A DNA stretch of 64,000 nt from assembly GCF_000295935.2 (NCBI RefSeq), contig NZ_ALWO02000023.1, forward strand, positions 62,001 through 126,000. Direction: 5' to 3'. Below the pieces are notes generated by a model that did no database searches, was not told where the DNA came from, and saw nothing but the letters and a program-made list of their open reading frames with translations. A program made the translations under genes and the position numbers. The stretch's first letter is position 1. Each line of letters opens with the position of its first letter. This DNA is from Indibacter alkaliphilus LW1. Lineage in GTDB: Bacteria > Bacteroidota > Bacteroidia > Cytophagales > Cyclobacteriaceae. Shown one piece after another: positions 19,119 to 28,502 of the stretch.

Positions 19119-19499
19119 TTAAAACCAGGTTTCATCCCAATCATCCAAATCTATTTCTTCGTAAACACTCCACTCTTCGGCAAGGATCTCATCCAACAAT
19201 TCGTCCGGGTTGTCCACCAAGGCCAAAATGTCTTCTGCTTTCCAAAAGTCCGACTCGATGTAAAATTCAATTTCTTCATCCATTAGGAATACCTGAAGAC
19301 TCTGTTCATTGCTTTGCTCAAATGGAGTAATGAAATATATCAGTCCTATGACTAAGACAGCAGCTGCTGCATATTTGACAATATCTAGAAAAACTGTTTT
19401 CTTTTCATTTTGTGACCTTTCCAGAATCTTATCGGGTAACCCATCAAAATATCCTTCCGGAACTTTGAAAATGTCTCTTTTAGGAAATTTTTCTTTCAT
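19119..19499 (-). CDS. Small membrane protein, probable partner of an ECF sigma factor
   Basis: A 126-residue protein with a cytoplasmic N-terminal part (FPKRDIFKVPEGYFDGLP), one membrane helix at about residues 40-60 (YAAAAVLVIGLIYFI), and a very acidic C-terminal tail ending DDWDETWF. The FKVPEGYFDxLP motif is common in proteins encoded next to Bacteroidota ECF sigma factors. Position between the sigma factor and the Spy-like gene suggests an anti-sigma-type or envelope-sensing role, though no classical anti-sigma domain is recognised. Some uncertainty remains. Confidence 0.72.
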   Translation of the reverse strand: MKEKFPKRDIFKVPEGYFDGLPDKILERSQNEKKTVFLDIVKYAAAAVLVIGLIYFITPFEQSNEQSLQVFLMDEEIEFYIESDFWKAEDILALVDNPDELLDEILAEEWSVYEEIDLDDWDETWF

Positions 19500-19620
19500 C
19501 AGATTATGGTTTTATTTGGGCAATTTTGGAAATCACTATCGATAACCTCTGTTATTGATTTCACTTTTTCCGGAAGCTTACGGTTCATGTATTTATTAGA
19601 CAGTGGCCAGGGGCAATGGT

Positions 19621-20169
19621 TTATTTATCTTTCAATTCATTTTCAAGTTTCTTGACAGCATGATGGTAGCTGGCTTTTAATCCACCGACACTTGTATCGG
19701 TGATTTTACTGATTTCATCATAACTCAGATCTTCATAAAACCGAAGGTTGAAGACCAGTCTTTGTTTCTCAGGTAGAGTTAGCAGTGCTTTTTGTAATTT
19801 TCGTTCTATTTCGTCCCCGTCCAAAAGGGGAGAGGTATCAATTTGTTTTTTTAAAACCTCTTCATGATCTTCGATGCTGAAGAAGAATCTTCTTTTCCTC
19901 TTCTGAAGAAAATTCAGGCTTTCGTTGGTGGCAATTCTATAAAGCCATGTGAAAATGGAGGAATTGCCATTGAAATTCTGAAAATTTTTAAATGCTTTGA
20001 TAAAGGTAATCTGAGTAATATCATCAGCGTCTTCATGATCTATCACCATTTTTCTTGCGATCCCATAGACTCTTTTTTGGTATAACTCAATCAATAGTCT
20101 ATATCCCTTCTCTTTGGATTTGGGGTCTTGGATCAAATTTAAAAGTTCTAAATCACTCAATGATATCAT
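19621..20169 (-). CDS. ECF RNA polymerase sigma factor
   Basis: A sigma-70-family extracytoplasmic sigma factor that directs RNA polymerase to a stress regulon. Sigma region 2 includes DADDITQITFIKAF and FTWLYRIATNESLNFLQKRK. Region 4 includes LPEKQRLVFNLRFYEDLSYD and the recognition helix near TDTSVGGLKASYHHAVKKL. I chose the ATG at 20169; a TTG five codons upstream is open. It heads a three-gene set with the membrane protein and the Spy-like protein, which may act as its regulators or targets. The regulon is unknown. Confidence 0.93.
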   Translation of the reverse strand: MISLSDLELLNLIQDPKSKEKGYRLLIELYQKRVYGIARKMVIDHEDADDITQITFIKAFKNFQNFNGNSSIFTWLYRIATNESLNFLQKRKRRFFFSIEDHEEVLKKQIDTSPLLDGDEIERKLQKALLTLPEKQRLVFNLRFYEDLSYDEISKITDTSVGGLKASYHHAVKKLENELKDK

Positions 20170-20288
20170 CTGAGACTTTGACAAAGAGAAAAGGAATAAG
20201 TTTAAAGTATGTATGAAAGTTCTGAAAAATCACAGGAAATCTAAAACTTACTTCAGGATTAAATTTCCAGCCTAAAGTGCAAAAAAAA

Positions 20289-20307
20289 GCAGGGCACTAG
20301 GCCCTGC
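20289..20307 (-). terminator. Terminator after the universal stress gene
   Basis: Arms GCAGGGC and GCCCTGC enclose the loop ACTAG. On the reverse strand the hairpin is followed by eight T residues (A run at 20281-20288). Confidence 0.88.
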
Positions 20308-20313
20308 GCAAAA

Positions 20314-21237
20314 TTAGATTTCCAAAATATAATCCAGAATACCGGCATTTTTCCCTTTAGGTCTCGTTACCAGAAGCGGAAATTGATCATTCAGTTGAAT
20401 CAGTCTTTCAGCCATACTACCTATAAATAGGGCTGTAGCGGCTGTTCGTCCTTTGGCCCCGATAATTATTCCGTCGGCCTTAATTTCTTTGGCCTTAGCC
20501 AAAATATCCTCTACAGGGTCATCGTCTTCATCTTGTGTGTAAACAGGGGTGATTTCAATGTTTTTTGTGTCTATTTTTCTGATAAATTTCTTAAAATTGA
20601 TTTCGGCATGCATCCTCATGATGGATGTGAATTCTTTATAGCTTTTGCCTGTAAAATGATAGCCAGATGGTACAGAAAACACATTTTGACAGATGATACC
20701 TGCTTTTTTTCCGTATTTCTCAGCAATAAGAACGGCTTCTTCCAAGGCATCTTTTGAATAATCAGAAAAATCCGAAGGCACCAAAAGCGTGTCAATTTTT
20801 GGTACTGAATTTTCGGGAATAATCAGTAAGGAACAAGAAGCTCTTCTGGCCAATCTCTGTGACACTACTCCCGTTCCAGGAAGATCTACTTTTCTTCCAA
20901 TGATGATCATATCAGCTGACTTTTCATGAGCAAGCTTAAGTATTTTTTTGGAGAGTTGTCCTTCTTTGACAACAAACGAAAACTCAACACCATCTTGCTC
21001 ACCATAGCTTTTGTCAACAACAGCTTTCATCTGTGTTTTTCTTTCCTCCACCATGTTGTCAATCAGGTTTGGGAATTCCTCTAATACATCCTTTGGAATG
21101 TTGAGATTTCTGATCACATTGGTGAAGTAGATTTTCTTTGTCTGATTGACTTTTGCAATAAAAGAAGCAAACTTGACCAAAGTTTCATCCAATCCACTCT
21201 GATCTAGGCAAACGATTAGCTTTTTGATTTGATACAT
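20314..21237 (-). CDS. Tandem universal stress protein (UspA family)
   Basis: A cytoplasmic nucleotide-binding stress protein with two UspA domains. The first (residues 1-about 145) starts YQIKKLIVCLDQSG and ends with an IIGRK ... GTGVVSQRLARRAS site. The second starts near TLLVPSDFSDYSKDA and ends with IIGAKGRTAATALFIGS, a full G-2x-G-9x-G-S ATP-binding motif. I chose ATG 21237; a TTG nine codons upstream is open. It has its own strong terminator and is probably a single-gene unit. Physiological trigger unknown. Confidence 0.92.
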   Translation of the reverse strand: MYQIKKLIVCLDQSGLDETLVKFASFIAKVNQTKKIYFTNVIRNLNIPKDVLEEFPNLIDNMVEERKTQMKAVVDKSYGEQDGVEFSFVVKEGQLSKKILKLAHEKSADMIIIGRKVDLPGTGVVSQRLARRASCSLLIIPENSVPKIDTLLVPSDFSDYSKDALEEAVLIAEKYGKKAGIICQNVFSVPSGYHFTGKSYKEFTSIMRMHAEINFKKFIRKIDTKNIEITPVYTQDEDDDPVEDILAKAKEIKADGIIIGAKGRTAATALFIGSMAERLIQLNDQFPLLVTRPKGKNAGILDYILEI

Positions 21238-21784
21238 TTTGTTCTGGGCCTTTTCTTGTGGCAAAATTAAACGATTAGATACTTGAAAAGTAATTTTTGT
21301 AAAATATTATTTCGATAATTTTATTTCGGTTTTTTCAAATCAGAAATTTATTCCGCATTTCATGATATATACGCCCTTTCTAGGTATTTAATTCAATGAG
21401 GATTATTTACAACAGAAATAAATTTTTTTTAACATAATAAAATATGTGGATATAATCCTGCAACAAAATGATTTTTGGTAGTTTTCTTATATGCGCTGAG
21501 TTTGCAAGGAATTTTATTTATTGAAGTGTTTTGTATCAATCTTCCGAAAATGACCAGGCCAACGATTACTATATTATTCCGTATATTTGCCCAAGGACTC
21601 AGGTCGCTGACATGTTCCAACTTCACAATTAAATTACAATACCGAGTGAAGCCCTTTCCAAAAGCAGGCCTCATCCATCCGGATACTTTCGGTTGGACCT
21701 CGTATCTACGGATGCAGGATAACAGTGGACGTTTGTGGATTTAAGGCAGCTCAAATCTTGTCTATAAAGAGGTTTGGTAACACT
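21238..21784. other. Long intergenic region without a supported gene
   Basis: About 550 bases separate the stress protein from the flippase gene. AT-rich sequence to about 21440 is followed by a more mixed-composition stretch (about 21460-21780). Two overlapping opposed reading frames of 81-89 codons run through the latter, but neither resembles a known protein or has a convincing start. It may be a decayed gene, an intergenic repeat element or an uncharacterised RNA; I cannot tell which. Confidence 0.4.
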
Positions 21785-23263
21785 CTAAGGCCTGGGTCTT
21801 TTTATTTTTTTGATTAATTCCTTTTGGGTAGACGCTGCGATTTTTAAAAAAAATACTCCTCCTAAGAAAATAATAATAATAGTCAATGACCTCAGGATTA
21901 AATCCAGCAATCCTGAATCATTATTGAGGTATAGAAAGTGCTGGATAAATAATGTAGCCATACCCAATAAGATCAATTTTAAAATGTCCCAAGTAAAGGG
22001 ATCAAAGCCCAATCTTAGCCTGACATAGATGTATTTGATCAGGTTGAACAAGAGCATTGCAAAAAATGAAGCGAATGCAGCTCCTTCAATACCATAAGTT
22101 GGTATCAGTAATAAGTTGAGTGCAATTACAGCTGCACTCATCAGGAGTGTCGCTGTAATATTGAATATGTAGTATCTGGAATAAACAATGATTTCTCCAT
22201 TTATAGAAAACATGATGTCGCTAAGCTTGCCCAGACCTATCCAAAATACCACCCATTTTCCAGCCTCATATATTTCTTTGTTGGGAACGAAATGATAAAG
22301 GTTTTCTATATTGGCCCAAATCCCCAAAAAAAGCAACAAACATATCAGAAGTTGGTGTACCCCGACCTCTTTATATAATCTGTTGATTTTTTCTCCTTCA
22401 CTTTTGGCGAAATGTTCAGCAATGACCGGCATCACTACCTGAGAAACGGCCCTTCTCGGCATTTCTATCACAATGGCTATAGAAAATGCGATGGTATAAA
22501 TAGCGTTGGCTTCAAGTCCAATCATAGAAGTAACCATCAGGCTGTCAATTTTCATGATCAGCAATGCTCCCGTAGTTCCCAATAAGGTGATCAGACTATA
22601 ATTTAAAAACTCCCTGACAAAGCCTTCAGGAATACTATCAAAGCCAAAGTCTATCTTGAATATTTGGTTTTTCAGCATGTAAATAATCATTCCCAAAAGG
22701 GAAATCAAGTATGTTCCTGCAAGGCCCCACATCATTTGATCAAATTGAATCCATTTCATCAAATAGATAAGCACAAGGATTGCGACCAGAAGTCTGAGCA
22801 AAACTTCTCTAAAAAAGGAGGGTATGGCTACCTTTAGAAAAGAGCGGCAAAATGCATCCAAAATAGAGTTCAAAACCGAGAAAAAAGTAATAAACAAAAC
22901 TACTGCAAAGAAATCAATCACCTCTGGGGAGTTGGTAGCAAAAGCTGAAATCAGACTTTCCTTAAAAAGGAAAAAAAGTGCTGCAACAATAAAAAAACCA
23001 ATAAGACTAAGCAAAAGACTCATAGTGAAAAAGGCAAATTGGTTGGCTTTTACTTTGGGATAAAACCTGGTGATTCCATTACCTAATCCCAGCTGTGCAA
23101 AAGGAACAAAAATCAAAGCCATGTCCTGAATTGTCCTGAAAACTCCAATTTGTTCCGGATTGAGCGCATAGGGTAGAAGCCAGAGTACATTGAAATATCC
23201 AATGAGCACTCCAATATAGGATGAAATAGTGGTGAGTATGCTTTGCCTGGCTACAACTCTCAT
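21785..23263 (-). CDS. Polysaccharide flippase (Wzx/MATE-like)
   Basis: An integral membrane protein of the oligosaccharidyl-lipid flippase superfamily, expected to move undecaprenyl-linked sugars across the inner membrane. It has about 14 hydrophobic helices, beginning VVARQSILTTISSYIGVLIG, and the 492-residue length is normal. It is the last gene of a reverse-strand glycan block after an FkbM methyltransferase, a glycosyltransferase and a YfhO protein. The cargo is unknown: no polymerase, Wzz or nucleotide-sugar genes lie in the window, so the pathway must be completed elsewhere. Confidence 0.87.
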   Translation of the reverse strand: MRVVARQSILTTISSYIGVLIGYFNVLWLLPYALNPEQIGVFRTIQDMALIFVPFAQLGLGNGITRFYPKVKANQFAFFTMSLLLSLIGFFIVAALFFLFKESLISAFATNSPEVIDFFAVVLFITFFSVLNSILDAFCRSFLKVAIPSFFREVLLRLLVAILVLIYLMKWIQFDQMMWGLAGTYLISLLGMIIYMLKNQIFKIDFGFDSIPEGFVREFLNYSLITLLGTTGALLIMKIDSLMVTSMIGLEANAIYTIAFSIAIVIEMPRRAVSQVVMPVIAEHFAKSEGEKINRLYKEVGVHQLLICLLLFLGIWANIENLYHFVPNKEIYEAGKWVVFWIGLGKLSDIMFSINGEIIVYSRYYIFNITATLLMSAAVIALNLLLIPTYGIEGAAFASFFAMLLFNLIKYIYVRLRLGFDPFTWDILKLILLGMATLFIQHFLYLNNDSGLLDLILRSLTIIIIFLGGVFFLKIAASTQKELIKKIKRPRP

Positions 23264-23299
23264 GACCTGTAAAAATAGAAATATCCTTTCATTTCCAAA

Positions 23300-24154
23300 T
23301 CAGGCCTCATAGACTGCAAGAATATTACTGAATTCATCCTGGATTTTTTGTAATGGAATTAGTTTACCCCTTAATCCTATTTTGTAAAAAGAATAGCCAA
23401 ATCCAGAAAGGAGTTGTAAAATGTCCTCAGCAGCATATCCTCCAGCTTCACAAGCTTCAGCATTAATTTCAATCAGCCATTTAGGCCTGTATTTTTCTAT
23501 CGTCTTTTGTGACCCTTTGAGCACTTGTAGCTCAGCACCTTCTACATCTAACTTGACAAAATCCACTTTGTCAACTTTCATTTTTTCCAGTTCCATATCC
23601 AAAGTGGAAAGTTCGATTTCCTGAATGAGAATATTGTGAGAAGCTGTGGGGAAAAGGGTATTTACGCCTTCATTATCACCTTCTTTGCCGTAGAGATTGA
23701 GTTTGCCGGGTCTGTCAGACAAGCCGACTTTGACAGGTATGATGACATTTTTGTAATTTGGATTGAGCGAAATATTTTTTTGTAATGTGTTGAACAGCTC
23801 ATCCATTGGTTCAAAAGCAATGACTTTTCCATTTGTTCCAGCTTTCCGGGCAGCCCATATACTGTATTCTCCCTGATTGGCCCCAATGTCTATGATGCAT
23901 GATCCATGCTGTATGTTTTTCTCCATGACGAAAATAGGAGCCCAATCATGTGCTCCCCTCCAATAAATGGCTGCCCCCATTGATTTGGAAATATCTACCC
24001 TCAGGCGCATGCTCCTGAAGGAAAATTCTCGCATAGGATTGCTCATAGTGCCCAATGAAAATATTCGCCTCAGCATCTGTACCAAAAAATAACCTCCAGG
24101 TATCACATATAAATGCCTTGAAAAGAAAGCTGCTAATTTTTCCATAGATTTCAT
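23300..24154 (-). CDS. FkbM-family SAM-dependent methyltransferase
   Basis: A probable O-methyltransferase acting on a surface sugar. The SAM-binding motif I is CIIDIGANQGEYSIWAAR at about residue 95; AFEPMDELFNTLQKN follows as motif II and VDFVKLDVEGAELQVLKGS as the FkbM signature with its DVEGAE. The 284-residue length is normal. Its start codon immediately follows the glycosyltransferase stop with no gap, so the genes are coupled. In such clusters FkbM proteins commonly methylate sugar residues of exopolysaccharide or O-antigen; the acceptor here is unknown. Confidence 0.92.
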   Translation of the reverse strand: MKSMEKLAAFFSRHLYVIPGGYFLVQMLRRIFSLGTMSNPMREFSFRSMRLRVDISKSMGAAIYWRGAHDWAPIFVMEKNIQHGSCIIDIGANQGEYSIWAARKAGTNGKVIAFEPMDELFNTLQKNISLNPNYKNVIIPVKVGLSDRPGKLNLYGKEGDNEGVNTLFPTASHNILIQEIELSTLDMELEKMKVDKVDFVKLDVEGAELQVLKGSQKTIEKYRPKWLIEINAEACEAGGYAAEDILQLLSGFGYSFYKIGLRGKLIPLQKIQDEFSNILAVYEA

Positions 24155-25201
24155 TTATTTGGGAAGAACTGAAAAAAGCATTTCCTTTCTTTCACCTAAC
24201 GGGTATTTATTGCTGATATGTTGACTGATTGCAACTCTTTCCTTTTGCCCAAGAGGAGATGAGATCACTTTCCTGACTATTTTTTCCAATTGGTTGATAT
24301 CTCTTTTTTGTAAAAGAATACCGTGATTTCCCATTATATTGGGGATTTCATTGACGGCAGCAGCAATAGGGATACAACCACAAAGCATGGCTTCACAAAG
24401 GGAACATCCAAAGCCTTCAAAAATTGAAAGCTGAAAATAGAAACTACTCTTCTGATACTCGGTCAGAATCCTCTCTTTTGAAAGCTTTCCCAAAAACTCA
24501 AGATTTCCCAGGTTTTCATTCAGCCTTTCCGGTTGGTACATCCCCGCTATCCTGAAGTTACAATCTGGAAAACGCCTGGCTAGCTCCACGATTAAATCCC
24601 CACCTTTCAGAATAAATTGTTCTTCCGATAAAACTGCAAGAAAACTGTTTTTTTCTCTTGCTATTCTAGGGTTGATTTTCCAATAATCTATGTCAAAACC
24701 ATTTGGAATTACCTGATGAGCTGTTTGAAGGAAAGGAAAGTGATGTAAAAAGCCATTTTCCAGCGGAAAATTCTGGCTATAAAACTCATTGCTGCTTTTG
24801 ACCAAAGACTGGCTTACAGGAAGCAGAAGGTTTGCCCAGTTGTATGACATTTTGCAAAACCACCTCAGAAGGGGAATTCTCAGGCTTCCGTAATTAAGCT
24901 CTGGAATGGAGGCGCAATCCGTTCCATGCAAATTGATGAATACAGGTTTGCCAAAAACCTTCCCCAATAATGCAGGCCAAAAGGCCCAGTATCCACCAAA
25001 ATGTACGAGTACAAACCTACATGTTAAAATATGGCTTACCAGGTGAAATAATTGCCTGATAAAATAGACAGGAGCCAATTCTTTTTTCTCCCAATTATAT
25101 TGGTTGATAATCAGATCGTACCTCTCTGAAAGCAACTTAATATCCTGTAATATGAATGAGTGAAATGCAGGAATTACCAATATGGCTTTGGGCTTGACCA
25201 T
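24155..25201 (-). CDS. Family 4-type glycosyltransferase
   Basis: A GT-B-fold transferase adding a sugar to a glycan precursor. The N-terminal domain covers about residues 1-170 (including HFGGYWAFWPALLGK and FINLHGTDC). The C-terminal domain has FILKGGDLIVELARRFPDC and the group 1 signature SIFEGFGCSLCEAMLCGCIP, with the conserved Glu-x7-Glu pattern. The length of 348 residues is normal. Three bases separate it from the upstream YfhO gene, and it abuts the FkbM gene. Donor and acceptor are unknown. Confidence 0.9.
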   Translation of the reverse strand: MVKPKAILVIPAFHSFILQDIKLLSERYDLIINQYNWEKKELAPVYFIRQLFHLVSHILTCRFVLVHFGGYWAFWPALLGKVFGKPVFINLHGTDCASIPELNYGSLRIPLLRWFCKMSYNWANLLLPVSQSLVKSSNEFYSQNFPLENGFLHHFPFLQTAHQVIPNGFDIDYWKINPRIAREKNSFLAVLSEEQFILKGGDLIVELARRFPDCNFRIAGMYQPERLNENLGNLEFLGKLSKERILTEYQKSSFYFQLSIFEGFGCSLCEAMLCGCIPIAAAVNEIPNIMGNHGILLQKRDINQLEKIVRKVISSPLGQKERVAISQHISNKYPLGERKEMLFSVLPK

Positions 25202-25204
25202 TGA

Positions 25205-27631
25205 TCAGCTTTTGGTGGAATTTCTAACAGAAATAAATATCGCACCGAGCAGTAATAGAACGGTCAGGTATTGGAAAATCACTACAATCGTTTTGGTTGA
25301 ATAATAGGAAGCCGGCTCGAAACTCATGTTCACGATAGATTGTCCTTCAGGTACCTCAATGCCTCTGAGGAGGTAATTGGTACGAATGATTTCTTTTTCC
25401 TCTCCATTGACAGTAGCTTTCCAGCCTATGGGGTAGTAGATTTCCGAAAAAACAAGCAAACCTGCTTTTTGGGCATTTACGCTGTATTGAAGCTCTGAAG
25501 GCTTTCTCTCCTGTAATTCCACTTGACCTTCTCCGGCAGCTACTTCCCCAAATTCAGACTTGTTTACAGTTGCAAAAGCTTTGGTATTTCTGGATTTGAT
25601 CAATTCCATTTCCTCTTCATTACTGTTCACTTGTTCGATTGATGCAGGGAACCATGCCGAACCATTGGCCTGTGGATTTTGAAAGACTGCATTTTCTGTT
25701 CTTCCTGCCATGATATATTTGGTATTGAGCATGTTGAGCACATTCAGTGACATCCAGTCAAAATCACCTTCCTGCGCCTTGGCTATAAATGATTGGATTT
25801 CAGGATTCAATGCATTTTCAATCAGTTCCTGATATCTTTTCATTTTGGCACCATGATAGCCACCTACAGAATTGAAATAATAGCTGGTCCGTGCATCATT
25901 GAAAGGGTTGTTGATATTAAGCACCCTGAAGTAGTCCTGGTCTCTGAGGATAGTCTCGTCGGCAGGAGTTTTGGCAAAAAACTGCTCTGAAGGACTGAAT
26001 TGAAAAGCGTCTTCATTAAGGAAAAGCTTATTGATGATCCAAAGATCCAAAATGACGATCAATGCCAAAGTCAATCCGGTAATTTTTGGAGAGACTCTTT
26101 CTTGTAAGGAAGCCCAGATCAATCCTGATGCAATTAAAATCAGCATAAAACTTTTGAGTGCACTTGCGCGCAGGATAGCCTTCCGGTCTTCCTTAAGCGC
26201 ATCAACCAGCCACTCGGGAAAATTGTCATCAAATGGAGCCTTTAGATTGAAAACTCCGGCAAAAAGCCAAAAGACCAAAGCAATTCCTGCACTGCATCCA
26301 AATGCTATGAAAAGGGATTTTTTAGCTTCAGATTTAGCATTACTCCTAAACAAATATTCAAGTCCCAAAGCACCCAAAACAGGAATGGCAAAAAGACTCA
26401 TACTCAGGGCCATGGTAACAGCCCGGAACTTATTGTATCCGGGCATATAGTCAAACAGAAAGTAATTAAGCCAATCCAGATTTTTTCCCCAAGCCAGTAT
26501 AATTCCAATAGTGGCTATTGAAGCAAATACCACTTTAAATGTTTTTGGCGCATAGATAATTCCCAAGATCAAAAGGAGGATCATAATGGCACTACCATAG
26601 ATAGGCCCACCGGTACCCGGTTGATCGCCCCAATATTTTCTGGCATAGTCAATATTGTCTTTGACTTGTGACAAGTCAATGTTATTGGCCCTTAAGACCC
26701 GCTCGGTTTCCGGATCCTTTGGGAAAGGCTTTGTACTTCCCGGTCCGTAAAGGTTCGGGACTAGCAATGTCAAAGTTTCCAGTTTTCCTTGTGACCAGTT
26801 GAATGCATAGTCTTTATCCAGGCCATCTTGTGAGTCTGCTTGGCTGCTCAAATTGGATTGACCACGGGTCGAATATTTCCCATATTCCAACACCGTCATG
26901 AACCTGCTGAGATTTCCACCAACAGCCAAGATTAGACCTATAAGCAATACCCCGATTACTTTCCCAAACTGAGGGAGTTGTTGGTACTTATAAAACTGGA
27001 ACAATCTTCCGATTCCGTATACCAAGACTATAATAACCGTATAATAAGTTATCTGAAGGTGGTTGAACTTAAGTTGAAGCAATAAGCCGAATGCAAATAA
27101 AGCCAAGCCCAGCCATTTTTTTCCTTCAAAAGCCAGGTGTATACCTGCAAGGATAAGAGGAATAAGGCATATTGCCCATATTTTGGCATTGTGACCTGCA
27201 TCCAAGCTGATGATGTGAAAAGTGTTGAATGCGAAAGCCACAGCTGAAGCAATGGAAAATTCCGGTCGTATTTTAAAAGAAAGCAACAAAATATACATGG
27301 CTACCATGCCCACAAAAAGTGAATTGACCGGATGCGGCAAACCTGGAGTGATGATTTTGGTTAGGAAGTTGGTGATGTCTCCAGGGACTTCAAAACTTAC
27401 GAGGTAGGCCGGCATACCGCCAAAAAGCCTATTTGTCCACAACGCTTCATCTCCCGTTTCTTTTCTATAATCCAAGATTTCTTTAGAAGCTCCTTCCCAT
27501 TGCAAAATATCGTATTGAAAGATGATTTTGCCATCAAACACGGCTGGGGAGAAGTAAAATAAAACGATAAGGTAAAAAATCACTACCCCTATAAAATGAG
27601 GTAAAACCTGCTTTTGAATATTATATCGCAT
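25205..27631 (-). CDS. YfhO-family multi-spanning membrane protein
   Basis: A large polytopic protein of the YfhO family, which in Firmicutes helps glycosylate teichoic acids and in Bacteroidota is a probable GT-C-type glycosyltransferase using a lipid-linked sugar. The first part of about 480 residues holds roughly a dozen membrane helices, with a YDILQWEGASKEILDYRK loop after the first, as is usual in the family. A soluble beta-rich region (about 520-780) follows, then a final helix near the C-terminus. It heads the flippase/FkbM/GT block. The catalytic role is inferred from the family. Confidence 0.87.
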   Translation of the reverse strand: MRYNIQKQVLPHFIGVVIFYLIVLFYFSPAVFDGKIIFQYDILQWEGASKEILDYRKETGDEALWTNRLFGGMPAYLVSFEVPGDITNFLTKIITPGLPHPVNSLFVGMVAMYILLLSFKIRPEFSIASAVAFAFNTFHIISLDAGHNAKIWAICLIPLILAGIHLAFEGKKWLGLALFAFGLLLQLKFNHLQITYYTVIIVLVYGIGRLFQFYKYQQLPQFGKVIGVLLIGLILAVGGNLSRFMTVLEYGKYSTRGQSNLSSQADSQDGLDKDYAFNWSQGKLETLTLLVPNLYGPGSTKPFPKDPETERVLRANNIDLSQVKDNIDYARKYWGDQPGTGGPIYGSAIMILLLILGIIYAPKTFKVVFASIATIGIILAWGKNLDWLNYFLFDYMPGYNKFRAVTMALSMSLFAIPVLGALGLEYLFRSNAKSEAKKSLFIAFGCSAGIALVFWLFAGVFNLKAPFDDNFPEWLVDALKEDRKAILRASALKSFMLILIASGLIWASLQERVSPKITGLTLALIVILDLWIINKLFLNEDAFQFSPSEQFFAKTPADETILRDQDYFRVLNINNPFNDARTSYYFNSVGGYHGAKMKRYQELIENALNPEIQSFIAKAQEGDFDWMSLNVLNMLNTKYIMAGRTENAVFQNPQANGSAWFPASIEQVNSNEEEMELIKSRNTKAFATVNKSEFGEVAAGEGQVELQERKPSELQYSVNAQKAGLLVFSEIYYPIGWKATVNGEEKEIIRTNYLLRGIEVPEGQSIVNMSFEPASYYSTKTIVVIFQYLTVLLLLGAIFISVRNSTKS

Positions 27632-27736
27632 TTTTGCTTATTTGTCTTTGTAAGATAAAGTGCAAATTATAAATAATTGATCAAAGGGAAGGACTCCCTC
27701 AGCATTTTCTAAGCTCACAGGCTTATTGAAAATGAA

Positions 27737-28276
27737 TCAAGCCTTTTCAGAAACTGATTGAAGTGCTGACTTGGCCTGTTCCAGATGACGCCATTCATGG
27801 GCTACAATAATGTCTAAGGCCTGATGAAGAGGATATACAATGAGTCTGTTGACTGGTGAATGAATGATGGTGTTATGTTCGGCGAAGGGATGGATTTTCT
27901 GGATCTGATTTTTCAGTTCATTTTGATGATTCAAAAAATCCTTCAGAACCGTAGAGCTAAGCTTTGGTTCAGGCTGCCAAGCCGGGAATGTTTTTACTTT
28001 TTTCTTACCTCCATCTGATACAGACTGGTAAATCATATTTCCGAATAGTTTGTAGAAAAAGGAGAACCTAGAAATAAATGGGGCTTGAAATGTTCCATTG
28101 TGGATTTTGTCAAAAATAGGGAAATAACTTTCATTGACTTTGACCAAGTGATTGAAATTTTCTGCGGGGCTCCACTTTCCATCTGAAGGTTTTGCATAGA
28201 ATATAGAATCGCTTATTTCAGAGAAATACTTTTCACTTTCAGTATTGATTTGATTTATTTCCTTTATCCAATTCAT
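27737..28276 (-). CDS. DinB-family four-helix protein
   Basis: A DinB/YfiT-like metal-binding four-helix-bundle protein. The conserved histidines are visible in FNHLVKVNESYF (near residue 42) and HQALDIIVAHEWRHLEQ (near the C-terminus), the usual three-His metal site. The 179-residue length is normal. Members may be thiol transferases (for example bacillithiol-dependent) or hydrolases; the precise reaction here is unknown. It stands alone, after YfhO in the same direction and divergent from the CBM9 protein. Confidence 0.85.
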   Translation of the reverse strand: MNWIKEINQINTESEKYFSEISDSIFYAKPSDGKWSPAENFNHLVKVNESYFPIFDKIHNGTFQAPFISRFSFFYKLFGNMIYQSVSDGGKKKVKTFPAWQPEPKLSSTVLKDFLNHQNELKNQIQKIHPFAEHNTIIHSPVNRLIVYPLHQALDIIVAHEWRHLEQAKSALQSVSEKA

Positions 28277-28502
28277 TTGGGGCTTATGTTATAAAGATTC
28301 CATTAAAGTCACGGGTACAAATTTCGATTTAATTTTGATTTATGGTAGAAGAATCTTGGAATAATGGCAAATGATTCTGTCGAAGATTTTTGTGTAGTGG
28401 AAAATACAACCACCAATCTTGAAATAGGAATTCAAATATGAGATATAGACCATTGGTAATATTGTAAGTGGAGGGAGTATTTAAAATTGAGAGTTTTACC
28501 TG

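Noticed and set aside
21429-21744. Two opposed frames of 81-89 codons as real genes
   Set aside because: No domain, no clear start and mutual overlap; kept only as an unexplained intergenic region.
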